A DNA stretch of 55,145 nt from the NCBI GenBank assembly GCA_002731275.1, contig PCBK01000157.1:1-55145 (forward strand), written 5' to 3'. Position 1 is the first letter of the stretch. Every line of letters starts with the position of its first letter. The DNA is from Deltaproteobacteria bacterium (GTDB lineage Bacteria; Myxococcota_C; UBA6777). Under the pieces are notes generated by a model that ran no database searches, was not told the DNA's origin, and worked only from the letters and a program-made list of their open reading frames with translations. The translations under genes and the position numbers were made by a program. This document shows positions 32,846 through 40,474 of the stretch, piece after piece.

Positions 32846-33433
32846 CTACAAAGCAAGAACTTTTGTGTCCCCAAAGGTTTTGAACTCCCCAAGGGGTTTA
32901 GGGGATCTTTGCTGTAGCAGCATAGGATTTGTTTCGAACTCTTTCAAGTTGCCCATGAGTTCATCGGTCTTGTCTCTTTGTTCCCAATACTCTTTTACCG
33001 CTGCGTTGAATTTTTCAGCAAACATACTCGCCTCTATGAGGTACTTATCAGGAATGGGTCCATCTCCAGATAGGCCTTCTTTTTTTTGGGTTTCGACTGC
33101 CCACCTCTGGATTTCACGACCTATTTCCTCGACTCTTTGCGCTCTTTCTTCAAGTTCCACAATGGATTTTTCCAAAGCCCAAGTCCCAATAGATTGGATA
33201 AGAGTTGGGTTAATTTTCGTGCTGTAGTAAATGAAACCTACGATGCCAAGCGACAAAATGCCTATCATAGCTAAAATAGTACCAAAAAAGACGATAGGCG
33301 CTTCTATCGCGAAAAACACCATGTATGTCACCACAAAACCCAAAAAGAGAAGGCCCAACATCATGCGTGATTGCATTCGGAATGTTCCCCAAAGGGTATC
33401 TTTTGTCAGGGGAGGTTTTGGGTACTTTTTCAT
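32846..33433 (-). CDS. Two-helix membrane protein, second gene in CRISPR-flanked operon
   Basis: This 195-residue protein has two membrane helices (about 25-43 and 45-70) and a long cytoplasmic coiled-coil-like region (90-195). AGGAGGTGAGAAAGA precedes the ATG, and its first bases overlap the upstream gene (ATGA), so both are co-translated. Its stop is 10 bases from the CRISPR repeat at 32835. The pair is flanked on the far side by a decayed repeat and a leader. It may be an exclusion or defence membrane system. No family recognised. Confidence 0.65.
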   Translation of the reverse strand: MKKYPKPPLTKDTLWGTFRMQSRMMLGLLFLGFVVTYMVFFAIEAPIVFFGTILAMIGILSLGIVGFIYYSTKINPTLIQSIGTWALEKSIVELEERAQRVEEIGREIQRWAVETQKKEGLSGDGPIPDKYLIEASMFAEKFNAAVKEYWEQRDKTDELMGNLKEFETNPMLLQQRSPKPLGEFKTFGDTKVLAL

Positions 33434-33912
33434 TCTTTCTCACCTCCTGGCATTACTGCGAGAGGAAAAACTTCACGCCACTTCGCCCTAAGCAAAGCGA
33501 ACATGTTAAGAGTCAACAATATAGTTGATCCGGACATTAAAATCCAGGGAGCAACATGACGAAAGAAAAAGAAGATTGGTTTTGGTACGTTTGGAGGAAA
33601 GAGCCAGTTCGCAAAGGAAAGGCTCAACCAACTGAAAAACATACAAAGGCAAAAGAAAAGCGTTCCGTAGATCGTGTATTTTGACATTTGTCCAAATTCC
33701 TTTGGAACAAAGGAGTGGACGTTTTTCTCTGCTTCCTTCGCGGCTCTCTTTGCTTCCTTTCTTTTGCACAGCTCTATGGTGATAGCTACAGCTTGTTCGG
33801 TTGTGATTGTACGGTTTGGTGTGTTGAGATCGTCGCAGCCTACAGATTGGCCAATATCCTGAAACTCTTTCCACTCCAATTCCAGCTGCTTATAAAGAGC
33901 ATGTGCTTTCAA
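33430..33912 (-). CDS. Two-helix membrane protein, first gene in CRISPR-flanked operon
   Basis: The 160-residue protein has a charged N-terminal half (1-78) and two membrane helices (about 80-102 and 118-142). TTG appears to be the start codon, with AAGGAGATCGCA directly before it. The gene begins about 65 bases left of a decayed CRISPR repeat, with a strong hairpin (33948-33976) between. The 195-residue partner overlaps its end. The leader-like promoter at 34009-34094 points into this gene and is its most obvious promoter. No family recognised. Confidence 0.65.
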   Translation of the reverse strand: MKAHALYKQLELEWKEFQDIGQSVGCDDLNTPNRTITTEQAVAITIELCKRKEAKRAAKEAEKNVHSFVPKEFGQMSKYTIYGTLFFCLCMFFSWLSLSFANWLFPPNVPKPIFFFFRHVAPWILMSGSTILLTLNMFALLRAKWREVFPLAVMPGGEKE

Positions 33913-33947
33913 TGCGATCTCCTTCTTTCCTCTCCCTTATCTCCTAC

Positions 33948-33976
33948 AAGCCGATATTTAAGGGAAATATCGGCTT
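33948..33976. promoter_or_regulatory. Perfect 12-bp hairpin before the membrane operon
   Basis: AAGCCGATATTT (33948-33959) and AAATATCGGCTT (33965-33976) pair perfectly around AAGGG. In the leftward direction it lies between the decayed repeat and the start codon of the operon, so it could shape the messenger's leader, mark the joint of the inserted operon, or stop rightward transcription at the T run that follows at 33988. Confidence 0.55.
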
Positions 33977-34094
33977 GTTCAATGGTCTTTTTTTTTTCGG
34001 ATGGAAAGGGATAACTTCCAAGCATTTACACCCAAAAGACTTTTTCCATCATATGTGAGTGTTTCACTTTTGCAACCCTTTTCTGTGCTCCTCC
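33977..34094 (-). CRISPR. Decayed repeat plus leader-like flank, copy B
   Basis: On the plus strand GTTCAATGGTC followed by a T run and CGGATGGAAAG (33977-34008) matches the ends of the main repeat; the minus strand ends CCATTGAAC. Bases 34009-34094 match the flank of the main array at about 73 of 86 positions, with TTGCAA (34075-34070) and TATGAT (34053-34048) conserved at 16-base spacing. It is the leader end of a CRISPR locus whose other repeats now lie at 32725-32835. Confidence 0.6.
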
Positions 34095-34158
34095 GACACG
34101 AACACCATCAAACCAAAAGACAACAGTTGCTTGGGGAAGGTTTTTGAGGACACAAGGA

Positions 34159-34434
34159 TCAGTCACCGCTTACATGGCTACCACCACCGCTGCTGTGGAG
34201 AGGAACCACTTTTCTCAAACCTCCACCATCAACGACACCTCCGGATGCGGGTGTTGTAACTCTCTTTGTCCCGCCGCCAGTGTTTCCACCACCTATTGCG
34301 CCAACAACTCCGACAAGCTGTTGCAGCTTCGTCCCACCACCCGTGTTTCCACCATGACAACCAATGACAGCTGCATGAACATCTGCCACAAAAAACCCAG
34401 CGGCCAATACCAAACCAAAAATGAGCGTTCTCAT
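34159..34434 (-). CDS. Small secreted glycine-rich protein
   Basis: The 91-residue protein begins with a clear signal peptide (MRTLIFGLVLAAGFFVADVHA), cleaved after residue 21. The rest is glycine-, valine- and threonine-rich, with two copies of GGGTK and GGNTGGGTK stretches and few charged residues except Lys and Arg. A single cysteine (about 25) could be lost or lipid-free. GGAGGCAAAAG precedes ATG 34434. A secreted envelope peptide is likely, possibly a host-fitness or exclusion factor. No family recognised. The region 34435-34761 right of it holds no gene. Confidence 0.6.
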   Translation of the reverse strand: MRTLIFGLVLAAGFFVADVHAAVIGCHGGNTGGGTKLQQLVGVVGAIGGGNTGGGTKRVTTPASGGVVDGGGLRKVVPLHSSGGGSHVSGD

Positions 34435-34761
34435 CTTTTGCCTCCATGTACTCGAAAAATGTAGTTCGTGAGAGGAAGGTAAGGATCGGTTGGGCAGAAG
34501 GCAAGACAGATGACCTGGCCACTTGGTGGGCTGGGCAGAAAAACAGAGCTCCAGCTTTGACTCCGCTCCCCCTTCTGCGCTTTCCGAAATTCGTAGACAC
34601 TTCCCCCAACATACTCCGCTCTTCCCCCAACCTTTCACAAACATCAGACATATTCTCATTTCATCTTGAATTTTTCCATGATATAACCCACCCATCATAT
34701 AAAACAAGGATTTTGCGTTGAAGCTGACCTTCCCCTCCAACAACAGAAAGGGAAACCCCCG
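34435..34761. other. Intergenic region, no gene seen
   Basis: This 327-base gap separates two divergent genes. It holds TCAGACATATTCTCATTT (34644-34661), an exact copy of 32382-32399. A weakly T-rich stretch near 34670-34710 (ATATAAC, ATATAAAA) could hold promoters. I see no open frame with a ribosome site. Confidence 0.35.
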
Positions 34762-36162
34762 ATGACATCAAGTGCGTATATGGCATTCGCTGTTTGCATG
34801 TTTGCAATAGCTGGCTTGCTCTTGCTTTTTTTCAGGAGCAGAGAAACGATTACTGAGAAAGATGAAATTCTCTCTCAACAACACGAGCTCCTCGTCCAAA
34901 TGCAACAAGCCTTAAAGAAGTACGGTCCTATCATTGATTTAGAACAGGAGCAACAACACCTTACCCAACACAACGCATCAATCAAGACAAAGATCAAGCA
35001 AGAACAAGCAAGATGGAATAGAGAACATCACCAACTCTTGGAGAAGCAACGTCAGCTACAAGAAAGCGTTTCTCTCTTGGAGGAAGAGGAATACATCCAA
35101 TCATTCGGCTTGTACAAACATCGTTATGATTTTGGTTCATCCAATCGCTACAAATTAAAACTTACGGAGGTGAGGGACGAACAAAAGAGGCTTATCAAAA
35201 ACGGAACAGCTGCTCGTTGCAATACAGATTGGCACGTTGGTGAGAGCCGTAAAAAGGGGAAGAAGCTCACAAACGACTTTCTCAAATTGCTATTAAGGGC
35301 CTTTAATGGGGAGTGTGACGTAGCCATCTCCAAGGTGAAATACAACAATGTCGATAGCACGGAGAAAAGGATCGAAAAATCCTGGGAAGCCTTGAACAAG
35401 CTCGGACAGCACTACCATACTGAAATCACGAGAGAGTACGTACACCTCAAACTTCAAGAGTTGTTCTTGGTCCACGAATACCAAGAGAAGAAACAGGAGG
35501 AAAAAGAAGAGGCCAAAAGGATCAAGGAAGAAATGCGAGAGGAAGAGAAGCTCCTCAAGGCCCTCGAAAAAGAAGAGAAGCAAGCCCAAAAAGAAGAGGA
35601 ACGATATATCAAGGCCCTCGAAAAGGCTAGAGCTGAGGCAAGAAAAGCAAGCCAAGACAAAATGAATGCGTACGATGCGAAGATAAGGCAACTCGAAGTT
35701 CTCTTGGCCGAAGCCGCGGAGAGAAAAGAGAGAGCTGTATCTCAAGCCCAGCTCACAAAGTCGGGCTTTGTCTACGTCATTTCGAATGTCGGATCTTTTG
35801 GTGAAAACGTCTTCAAGATCGGATTGACACGACGCCTCGAACCCAACGATCGAGTGAGAGAGCTGGGAGGCGCATCAGTACCATTCCCCTTTGATGTCCA
35901 CGCATTCATCTACTCCCATGATGCTCCTGGACTTGAGAACAAAATACACAAAGCACTTCACAACTACAGGATCAACTGGGTGAACAACCGCAAAGAGTTC
36001 TTTCGAGTTCCTCTCAAAACAATTGAGCAGGTTGTGTACCAGCATCAAAATGACATCGCAAAGCGCTTTGAATTTGAATACTTCCCCCAGGCTGAGGAGT
36101 TCAGAAAGTCCGAATCCGCAAGGTTGGCCGAAGCACAAACCACGGTGCAGGGTGCCTTTTGA
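34762..36162 (+). CDS. DUF4041-T5orf172 (GIY-YIG superfamily) protein
   Basis: The 466-residue protein has an N-terminal membrane helix (about 7-25), a coiled coil (35-110), a DUF4041-like domain (about 115-265), a second coiled coil (265-325), and a C-terminal T5orf172 domain (about 335-425). The latter reads GFVYVISN, VFKIGLTRRLEPNDRVREL and LENKIHKAL, a variant GIY-YIG fold with the arginine and glutamate in place. Such fusions are common in phages and islands; DNA binding or cutting at the membrane, for example against incoming DNA, is plausible. Activity is unproven. No strong ribosome site precedes the ATG. Confidence 0.75.
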   Translation: MTSSAYMAFAVCMFAIAGLLLLFFRSRETITEKDEILSQQHELLVQMQQALKKYGPIIDLEQEQQHLTQHNASIKTKIKQEQARWNREHHQLLEKQRQLQESVSLLEEEEYIQSFGLYKHRYDFGSSNRYKLKLTEVRDEQKRLIKNGTAARCNTDWHVGESRKKGKKLTNDFLKLLLRAFNGECDVAISKVKYNNVDSTEKRIEKSWEALNKLGQHYHTEITREYVHLKLQELFLVHEYQEKKQEEKEEAKRIKEEMREEEKLLKALEKEEKQAQKEEERYIKALEKARAEARKASQDKMNAYDAKIRQLEVLLAEAAERKERAVSQAQLTKSGFVYVISNVGSFGENVFKIGLTRRLEPNDRVRELGGASVPFPFDVHAFIYSHDAPGLENKIHKALHNYRINWVNNRKEFFRVPLKTIEQVVYQHQNDIAKRFEFEYFPQAEEFRKSESARLAEAQTTVQGAF

Positions 36163-36476
36163 AACCAAGAATCTGAATTGTGAGCATAATCTCCCCGATC
36201 GGCAATCAGAGAAAATGAAATGGAGACACAACATTGGTATCACCGAAGCAAGCATCGCAGAAAAGAACAAATGACTTGTTCCTCACCCGTCTGCAATCCC
36301 CCACCTAGAACAGAACTCTAAACACATAAAAAGACAAATCGTCATACGCAATGAATATTTTGGAATATTTATTGCATGAAAACTAGGAGGGATAAAAAAC
36401 TTGCTTGGACCTTGATAGACGAAACCAAGCATGCTATTTTCCTCAAATCCAACCAGAGAGAAGGAAAAACAAAGCG
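36163..36476. other. Intergenic region with 28-bp dyad before TPR-Fic
   Basis: GCAAT (36348-36352) and ATTGC (36371-36375) enclose AATATT on both sides, forming a 28-base imperfect palindrome. It lies about 100 bases before the TPR gene and is a probable operator for autoregulation. AGGAGGG at 36385-36391 precedes a TTG at 36405 in frame with the TPR gene, an alternative start. Nothing else recognised. Confidence 0.5.
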
Positions 36477-37445
36477 ATGTTGTCACAAAAAAAAGAAGAT
36501 ATCAACCAAATACAAACCCTTTTGAACCAAAATTCCGATTTTGGCCCAATGCGTGCAAAAGCTTTGGCAGAAAAATGGGCACAGAACTCTCCAACGGACC
36601 CATACGCTAGGTTGGCTTTGGGCCTATGTTATGGGGTCGCGAAAAAATATGACAAGGCATTGAGTGAATTCAGAAAAGCCCGGAACTTTTCTCCCGACCT
36701 GTACTTGGCTTGGCTAAACGAATCAAAAACACTCATTTTCCAAGGGAGATATGATGAATCCCTTGAGATTATGAAACAAGGTTTGCAACTTGCACCAACA
36801 TCCCTTGATGAAGCAAAAGGAAAAAGGACCATGGCCCTTGCTCTCGTAGAGGCTGGTTCCTTTGATGGGGCTGTGTCAGTTCTTCAAGATGTCATAGCTT
36901 TGGGTATGAAAGATGTAATGTTTGGCGCAGTATTGTTGGCTCAAGGCAAAATTTTGGACTCTTTGGAGGCACTCTCGGAATCACTGCATTCACCTGCTAT
37001 ACCTGATATTTTGGTAGGTGGTTCTCATAATGAAGTTTGTCCCACCAACCATATGCTTGATTTCATCTCCGAAAAGTTTCTTTCTCTTTTGAGAATGGGC
37101 TTCACACCAAAACAAATTCAACCACTACTGACAACTCCACCTACAAACTACAAGCCTGGGACTTTCGAGTATGTGAAGTGGTGGAAAAATGAAACAAGTG
37201 GGGAGAGTTGGGAAAAAGGGCTCCAAGAATCCTTGGAAAACCCCATAGAGGATCGCTATGGGATAACCCACGAAAAGATGGAGAAAGTTTGGCAAGATGC
37301 AATGATGCTTTTGGAAGAAAAGCATCATAATCCAAACGAATACGTGTCCAAGATTTCAGAAAGGATGATGGAAATGCTGGAGGAAAAACCAAACAACGAA
37401 TTTCCTCGTTCGTTGATCGAAAAAGGAACCCCAAAAAATGACTAG
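36477..37445 (+). CDS. TPR-repeat protein paired with Fic
   Basis: This protein of about 322 residues contains TPR-like helical repeats (about 30-175). The first half shows ALGLCYGVAKKYDKALSEFR, NESKTLIFQGRYDESLEIMK and LALVEAGSFDGAVSVLQ. The second half is helical without clear repeats. ATG 36477 follows AAGGA weakly, and TTG 36405 is an alternative. Its stop overlaps the Fic start by eight bases, so the two are one operon. It probably binds the Fic protein or its target, acting as antitoxin or adaptor. No classic antitoxin motif is seen in it. Confidence 0.65.
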   Translation: MLSQKKEDINQIQTLLNQNSDFGPMRAKALAEKWAQNSPTDPYARLALGLCYGVAKKYDKALSEFRKARNFSPDLYLAWLNESKTLIFQGRYDESLEIMKQGLQLAPTSLDEAKGKRTMALALVEAGSFDGAVSVLQDVIALGMKDVMFGAVLLAQGKILDSLEALSESLHSPAIPDILVGGSHNEVCPTNHMLDFISEKFLSLLRMGFTPKQIQPLLTTPPTNYKPGTFEYVKWWKNETSGESWEKGLQESLENPIEDRYGITHEKMEKVWQDAMMLLEEKHHNPNEYVSKISERMMEMLEEKPNNEFPRSLIEKGTPKND

Positions 37446-38076
37446 CTGTCCTGATTGGTTTGATGATGCAGCAGAACGAAAAACCCCAGAATTCTCAAAT
37501 AGAGTCTACTCTGCATTGGTTCATGCACGAACCAATTCCATGTCCTCAATTCCTGAAAATGCAGACATCATGAGTTGGCACAAACAGATTTTCATGGGAA
37601 TTGCACCTCTTGAAATTTATGCAGGAAACTACAGACAAGATACACCGAAGGAACCCTGCTTGGCGGTCAACGTCTCCGTTGGCAACGTGCCAGGCGCTTC
37701 ATACACAATCGTTCCGACAGTGATGGTGAACTTCTTCAACGACCTAGGCAGAGAAATGAAATCACTAGAACTCCAGTGGACAGAGATTTCAGCAGTTGAA
37801 AAGCTGAGAAGAGTTTCGAGCCTAGTGGCTGTCGCTGTAGGTGAATTCATACGCATCCATCCGTTTGTAAACGGAAATGGGCGAATGTCCAGAACCCTAT
37901 GGAATGTCCTTCTTCACCGCATGGGTTTTCCTGCGGAAGTAAGTGTTATTAACAGGCCTGATCCTCCGTACAACAACCTGATGAAACAAGCAATGCAAGG
38001 GAACTACGCACCTTTGGTCGTGTACCTTTTCGACACTATCGCAACCACCCCCCCCAAAACCAACTTACCAAGTTAG
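37438..38076 (+). CDS. Fic-domain AMP transferase
   Basis: This 212-residue protein has the full Fic motif HPFVNGNGRMSR (141-152), with catalytic H141 and the phosphate-binding NGNGR loop. An N-terminal helix carries SSIPEN (36-41), matching the (S/T)xxxE(G/N) inhibitory motif of class II Fic proteins, where the glutamate blocks ATP. Fic proteins transfer AMP to target proteins such as gyrase or GTPases. It overlaps the TPR gene by eight bases. Because inhibition is built in, the TPR partner may regulate rather than neutralise. Likely a toxin or defence effector. Confidence 0.88.
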   Translation: MTSCPDWFDDAAERKTPEFSNRVYSALVHARTNSMSSIPENADIMSWHKQIFMGIAPLEIYAGNYRQDTPKEPCLAVNVSVGNVPGASYTIVPTVMVNFFNDLGREMKSLELQWTEISAVEKLRRVSSLVAVAVGEFIRIHPFVNGNGRMSRTLWNVLLHRMGFPAEVSVINRPDPPYNNLMKQAMQGNYAPLVVYLFDTIATTPPKTNLPS

Positions 38077-38423
38077 CAAAGCCAGCCCCCCCGCACATAG
38101 GCCTTCCAACCCCTCACCCTTCCACGATACAAAGAAACCACAATGGTTTCTGGCAATACACTCTTTTCTCATTGCTAATGATGCATTCATTTCGTAAAAC
38201 ATCCGAGACAACAACTTCCAAAAAGAATATCAAAGTCGGTTCTTCCCCGAAAACAATTCCAGCAGAGGTAAGTTCGTCGACTTTCAGACATCCAGAACCG
38301 AATGAATGTGGGTTTATTTTTCAACACTTGGACATTGGGAGAGTATGTAGGTAGAACTTTTTTTCATTTATGTGGCTCAAAAAATACCAAATGGCTTATG
38401 TACTAATTGAAGGCCGTTGGTAA
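38077..38423. other. Intergenic region, no firm gene
   Basis: This gap of about 350 bases holds GAAACC-ACAAT-GGTTTC (38134-38150), a small hairpin probably ending the Fic transcript. A 60-codon frame at 38172-38354 lacks a ribosome site. The end (near 38340-38420) is A/T-rich and may carry the promoter for the sigma-like gene. Confidence 0.35.
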
Positions 38424-39077
38424 ATGAAAATGCAGACATGCAAGAAGATCAACGAGAGATCGCTAAAAAACGAAAACACACTTCTACCCATTATGCAGGA
38501 TGCTTTTATGAAAAAACAGGCACCTTGGGAACAAGATGATATTTGCGATTTCTACGACTCTCACAAAAGTCGGTTGGAATACTACGTCTGCAAAAAACTC
38601 ACAGGCCTTGCTGGTCGTGAAGTTGCAATAAGCGGATTAAGTGTGGAAGACTTTCTGGGTGAAGCAGTCGTGAGAATCATCGAACAGCTTGATGCAGGTG
38701 CCTTTTATGACTGCCAGTACAAGCTAAGCACAATCTTTTCCAGAACAATCGACTATGTGATTTTCGGACACCTTGAGCGTGTTCCCACTCATCAGTACTT
38801 TGAGGAACACTCAGATGAAAATGGTGGAGTTTACGAACGTCCTGACATGGCTGAAGTGATAGCAGCTTTATGCCACGGATACCAACTAAAAAAAACGTTC
38901 GAGGACAAAGGCGATCCTTACTTGCTCAAAGTTCTCGAATTTACAAGTAAAAATGGTACAAAAAAACCACAAGTCGTTGCATCAGAGCTTGAGATACCAG
39001 TCGCAGTTGTCAAAAACTTGCTTAGAAGACTTGATAGGGCTGAGAAAAGCAGAAGAAGCCCGAACGAGGAAAAGTAA
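38424..39077 (+). CDS. Sigma-factor-like DNA-binding protein
   Basis: The 217-residue protein has a sigma region 2-like portion (about 38-115): DICDFYDSHKSRLEYYVCKK, SVEDFLGEAVVRIIEQL and STIFSRTIDYVIFGHLER. A C-terminal helix-turn-helix like region 4 (about 165-205) follows, VLEFTSKNGTKKPQVVASEL with IPVAVVKNLLRRLDR. The pattern suits an ECF-type sigma or a related regulator. It is followed by a 215-residue gene after 48 bases, which may be its partner or anti-sigma. A second sigma-like protein lies at 9695-10672. Target promoters are unknown. Confidence 0.5.
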   Translation: MKMQTCKKINERSLKNENTLLPIMQDAFMKKQAPWEQDDICDFYDSHKSRLEYYVCKKLTGLAGREVAISGLSVEDFLGEAVVRIIEQLDAGAFYDCQYKLSTIFSRTIDYVIFGHLERVPTHQYFEEHSDENGGVYERPDMAEVIAALCHGYQLKKTFEDKGDPYLLKVLEFTSKNGTKKPQVVASELEIPVAVVKNLLRRLDRAEKSRRSPNEEK

Positions 39078-39125
39078 AGGACACCGCTGGAGCAATAATT
39101 CCAGCGCGATAAAAGGAGCAGGAGA

Positions 39126-39773
39126 ATGGAAAAAAAGCCAGTCGATAAAGCTCTTCTTTGGTTTATAGAGGAACAAGGTGAGGACGAGTTGGAGTGTCGA
39201 ATTTTTGCGATGTCTGAATCCGAAGCTGAAGAAGAACTGAAGCACTACAAACTTCGCAATCGACTGAATTCCAAAGAGAGACCCAACGGGCGAACAGACA
39301 GCTACACAGAGTTACTTCCTCCCCAGATTTCATCAGATCTTTTTGCGAATTGGGCTGAAAGTTCCAACGATCTCATCGAGAAAGCGCTATTGTTGGGAGT
39401 CGCTAGCATTTTGAGAATCATAGAGGATGTCCCTGAAAAGTTCAAAGACTCAAACTACATAGCTTATATACTTCGACGTTGCGTCATCGCAATAAAAACG
39501 TCATCGGGCGAGGGGCGACGTTACACGACAACGGAACACACCTTGGCAGACTTTTTGTCAGAAGTGCTGACAATTATTCAAGGAAACAGACAGCAATTCC
39601 ATGTTGATGACAGTTTCATTGAGTTGTCATTCGAACTCGAGTTCAAAGTGCTCCAAAAAACAGAAACCGTTGCCGCAAAACTACCATCAGACAACTCATT
39701 ACAAAAAACCTTGAATGGGCTGAAACAACGACTAGATGGTTTTCAATCAACAACATCTGCCATGATGGTGTAA
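39126..39773 (+). CDS. Hypothetical partner of the sigma-like protein
   Basis: This 215-residue soluble acidic protein is predicted helical, with LLWFIEEQGEDELECRIFAM near the start and a hydrophobic helix (LIEKALLLGVASILRIIEDV, about 81-100). No membrane segment or known motif. AGGAGCAGGAGA precedes its ATG. The sigma-like gene lies 48 bases upstream, so regulation by binding is possible. It is followed by the conserved leader of the second 50-residue orphan. No family recognised. Confidence 0.6.
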   Translation: MEKKPVDKALLWFIEEQGEDELECRIFAMSESEAEEELKHYKLRNRLNSKERPNGRTDSYTELLPPQISSDLFANWAESSNDLIEKALLLGVASILRIIEDVPEKFKDSNYIAYILRRCVIAIKTSSGEGRRYTTTEHTLADFLSEVLTIIQGNRQQFHVDDSFIELSFELEFKVLQKTETVAAKLPSDNSLQKTLNGLKQRLDGFQSTTSAMMV

Positions 39774-39789
39774 GGAGGCCCCCAAAAAA

Positions 39790-39965
39790 AACAGCCGCAT
39801 CATTACGACTACGGCCATTTGGTCAAACCCTTCGTCCAAATAGTCGTACGATATCCAGATAAAGAACGTGACCTTAAAAACAGTGGTATGTTGGAGAGGG
39901 TACACATTTTTTCTCTGGGTGTCAAGTCAAACAAGGTGAGGGAATGCAGAAAGGAGTGCTCTATC
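39790..39965 (+). promoter_or_regulatory. Conserved leader of the 50-residue orphan gene, copy 2
   Basis: Ordered blocks match 14927-15104: AACAGCCGCA (39790-39799), GGCCATTTG (39813-39821), then GTCAAGTC and CAAGGTGAGGGAA close to the ATG. GCCG pairs with CGGC around 39794-39816, where copy 1 pairs GCCGCA with TGTGGC. Between the blocks the two copies differ, so the conserved parts are likely functional as promoter or RNA structure. Confidence 0.5.
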
Positions 39966-40121
39966 ATGAGTCACAAATACCCTCCTGCGCCCGAAGGATA
40001 TGAGTATATCTTCGTCACGCATTACAAGCATGCAAAGACAGGAAAAACACTCTACGCCAAACACTATGGGAAAAAGGTCTTTTGCCTTCTTGTCCCCATA
40101 GATAGGGCCTCGAAAGACTGA
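39966..40121 (+). CDS. Orphan 51-residue basic protein, copy 2
   Basis: The protein starts MSHKYPPAPEGYEYIFVTHY and ends VFCLLVPIDRASKD. It is a paralogue of the product at 15105-15257: most residues between APEGYEYI and YGKKVF agree. AAAGGAG lies near the ATG. It follows the sigma-like pair and precedes a terminator and an HNH gene, as copy 1 precedes a terminator and GIY-YIG genes. Function unknown. Confidence 0.65.
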   Translation: MSHKYPPAPEGYEYIFVTHYKHAKTGKTLYAKHYGKKVFCLLVPIDRASKD

Positions 40122-40142
40122 TTTGACTTTTTGGCTTTACCT

Positions 40143-40165
40143 AGGGGCTTCGGCCCCTTGTTTTT
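40143..40165 (+). terminator. Hairpin terminator after orphan copy 2
   Basis: AGGGGC pairs with GCCCCT around a TTCG tetraloop, followed by TGTTTTT. A textbook intrinsic terminator. It ends the sigma-like and orphan transcript, so the HNH gene just downstream depends on read-through or its own promoter. Confidence 0.8.
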
Positions 40166-40190
40166 AACAATCACGCTACAGGAGAAAAAG

Positions 40191-40439
40191 ATGGCACAGT
40201 GTACATATTGTGGAAGCAGTCGCAGCATCGAACAAGATCACGTTCGAGCGCAAAGCAAAGGCGGTGTGACAACCGTTCCAGCTTGTCGAGTCTGCAATAG
40301 GATGAAAGGCGATAAATCGCTGAGTGAGTTTATACGATGGGTGAAAAGAAACGACCCCTACCGCGCACAACGTATGCGTGAACACAATAAAGGGAAGAGA
40401 GGAAAAATCGCACAAACCATCCGCAACAACCTCAACTGA
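40191..40439 (+). CDS. Small HNH endonuclease
   Basis: The 82-residue protein has CTYC (4-7), DHV with H17, SKGG, and CRVCNRMKGDK (32-42), the CxxC-H-CxxCN layout of zinc-binding HNH nucleases. AGGAGAAAAAG precedes ATG 40191. Small phage HNH proteins cut DNA in homing, restriction or packaging. It lies at the far end of block D, between the orphan and the minus-strand tail assembly genes, and not beside the terminase, so a mobility or defence role is likelier than packaging. Confidence 0.85.
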   Translation: MAQCTYCGSSRSIEQDHVRAQSKGGVTTVPACRVCNRMKGDKSLSEFIRWVKRNDPYRAQRMREHNKGKRGKIAQTIRNNLN

Positions 40440-40474
40440 TTCTCTCACCTCATCACATCCCCAACTCCACCCTC

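Noticed and set aside
34159-34743. 194-residue version of the secreted protein
   Set aside because: The upstream part lacks a ribosome site and hides the signal peptide; ATG 34434 has GGAGGCAAAAG and a clean signal sequence.
36376-36525. 49-codon frame right after the 28-bp dyad
   Set aside because: Overlaps the TPR gene start in another frame, with no ribosome site before its ATG; the AGGAGGG there serves a different frame.
38172-38354. 60-codon frame between Fic and the sigma-like gene
   Set aside because: No ribosome site, no family pattern, and a double ATG in an A/T-rich stretch; too weak to call.
40191-40439. HNH protein as the packaging-linked nuclease
   Set aside because: Packaging HNH genes sit beside the terminase; this one is 13 kb away in an accessory block on the other strand.
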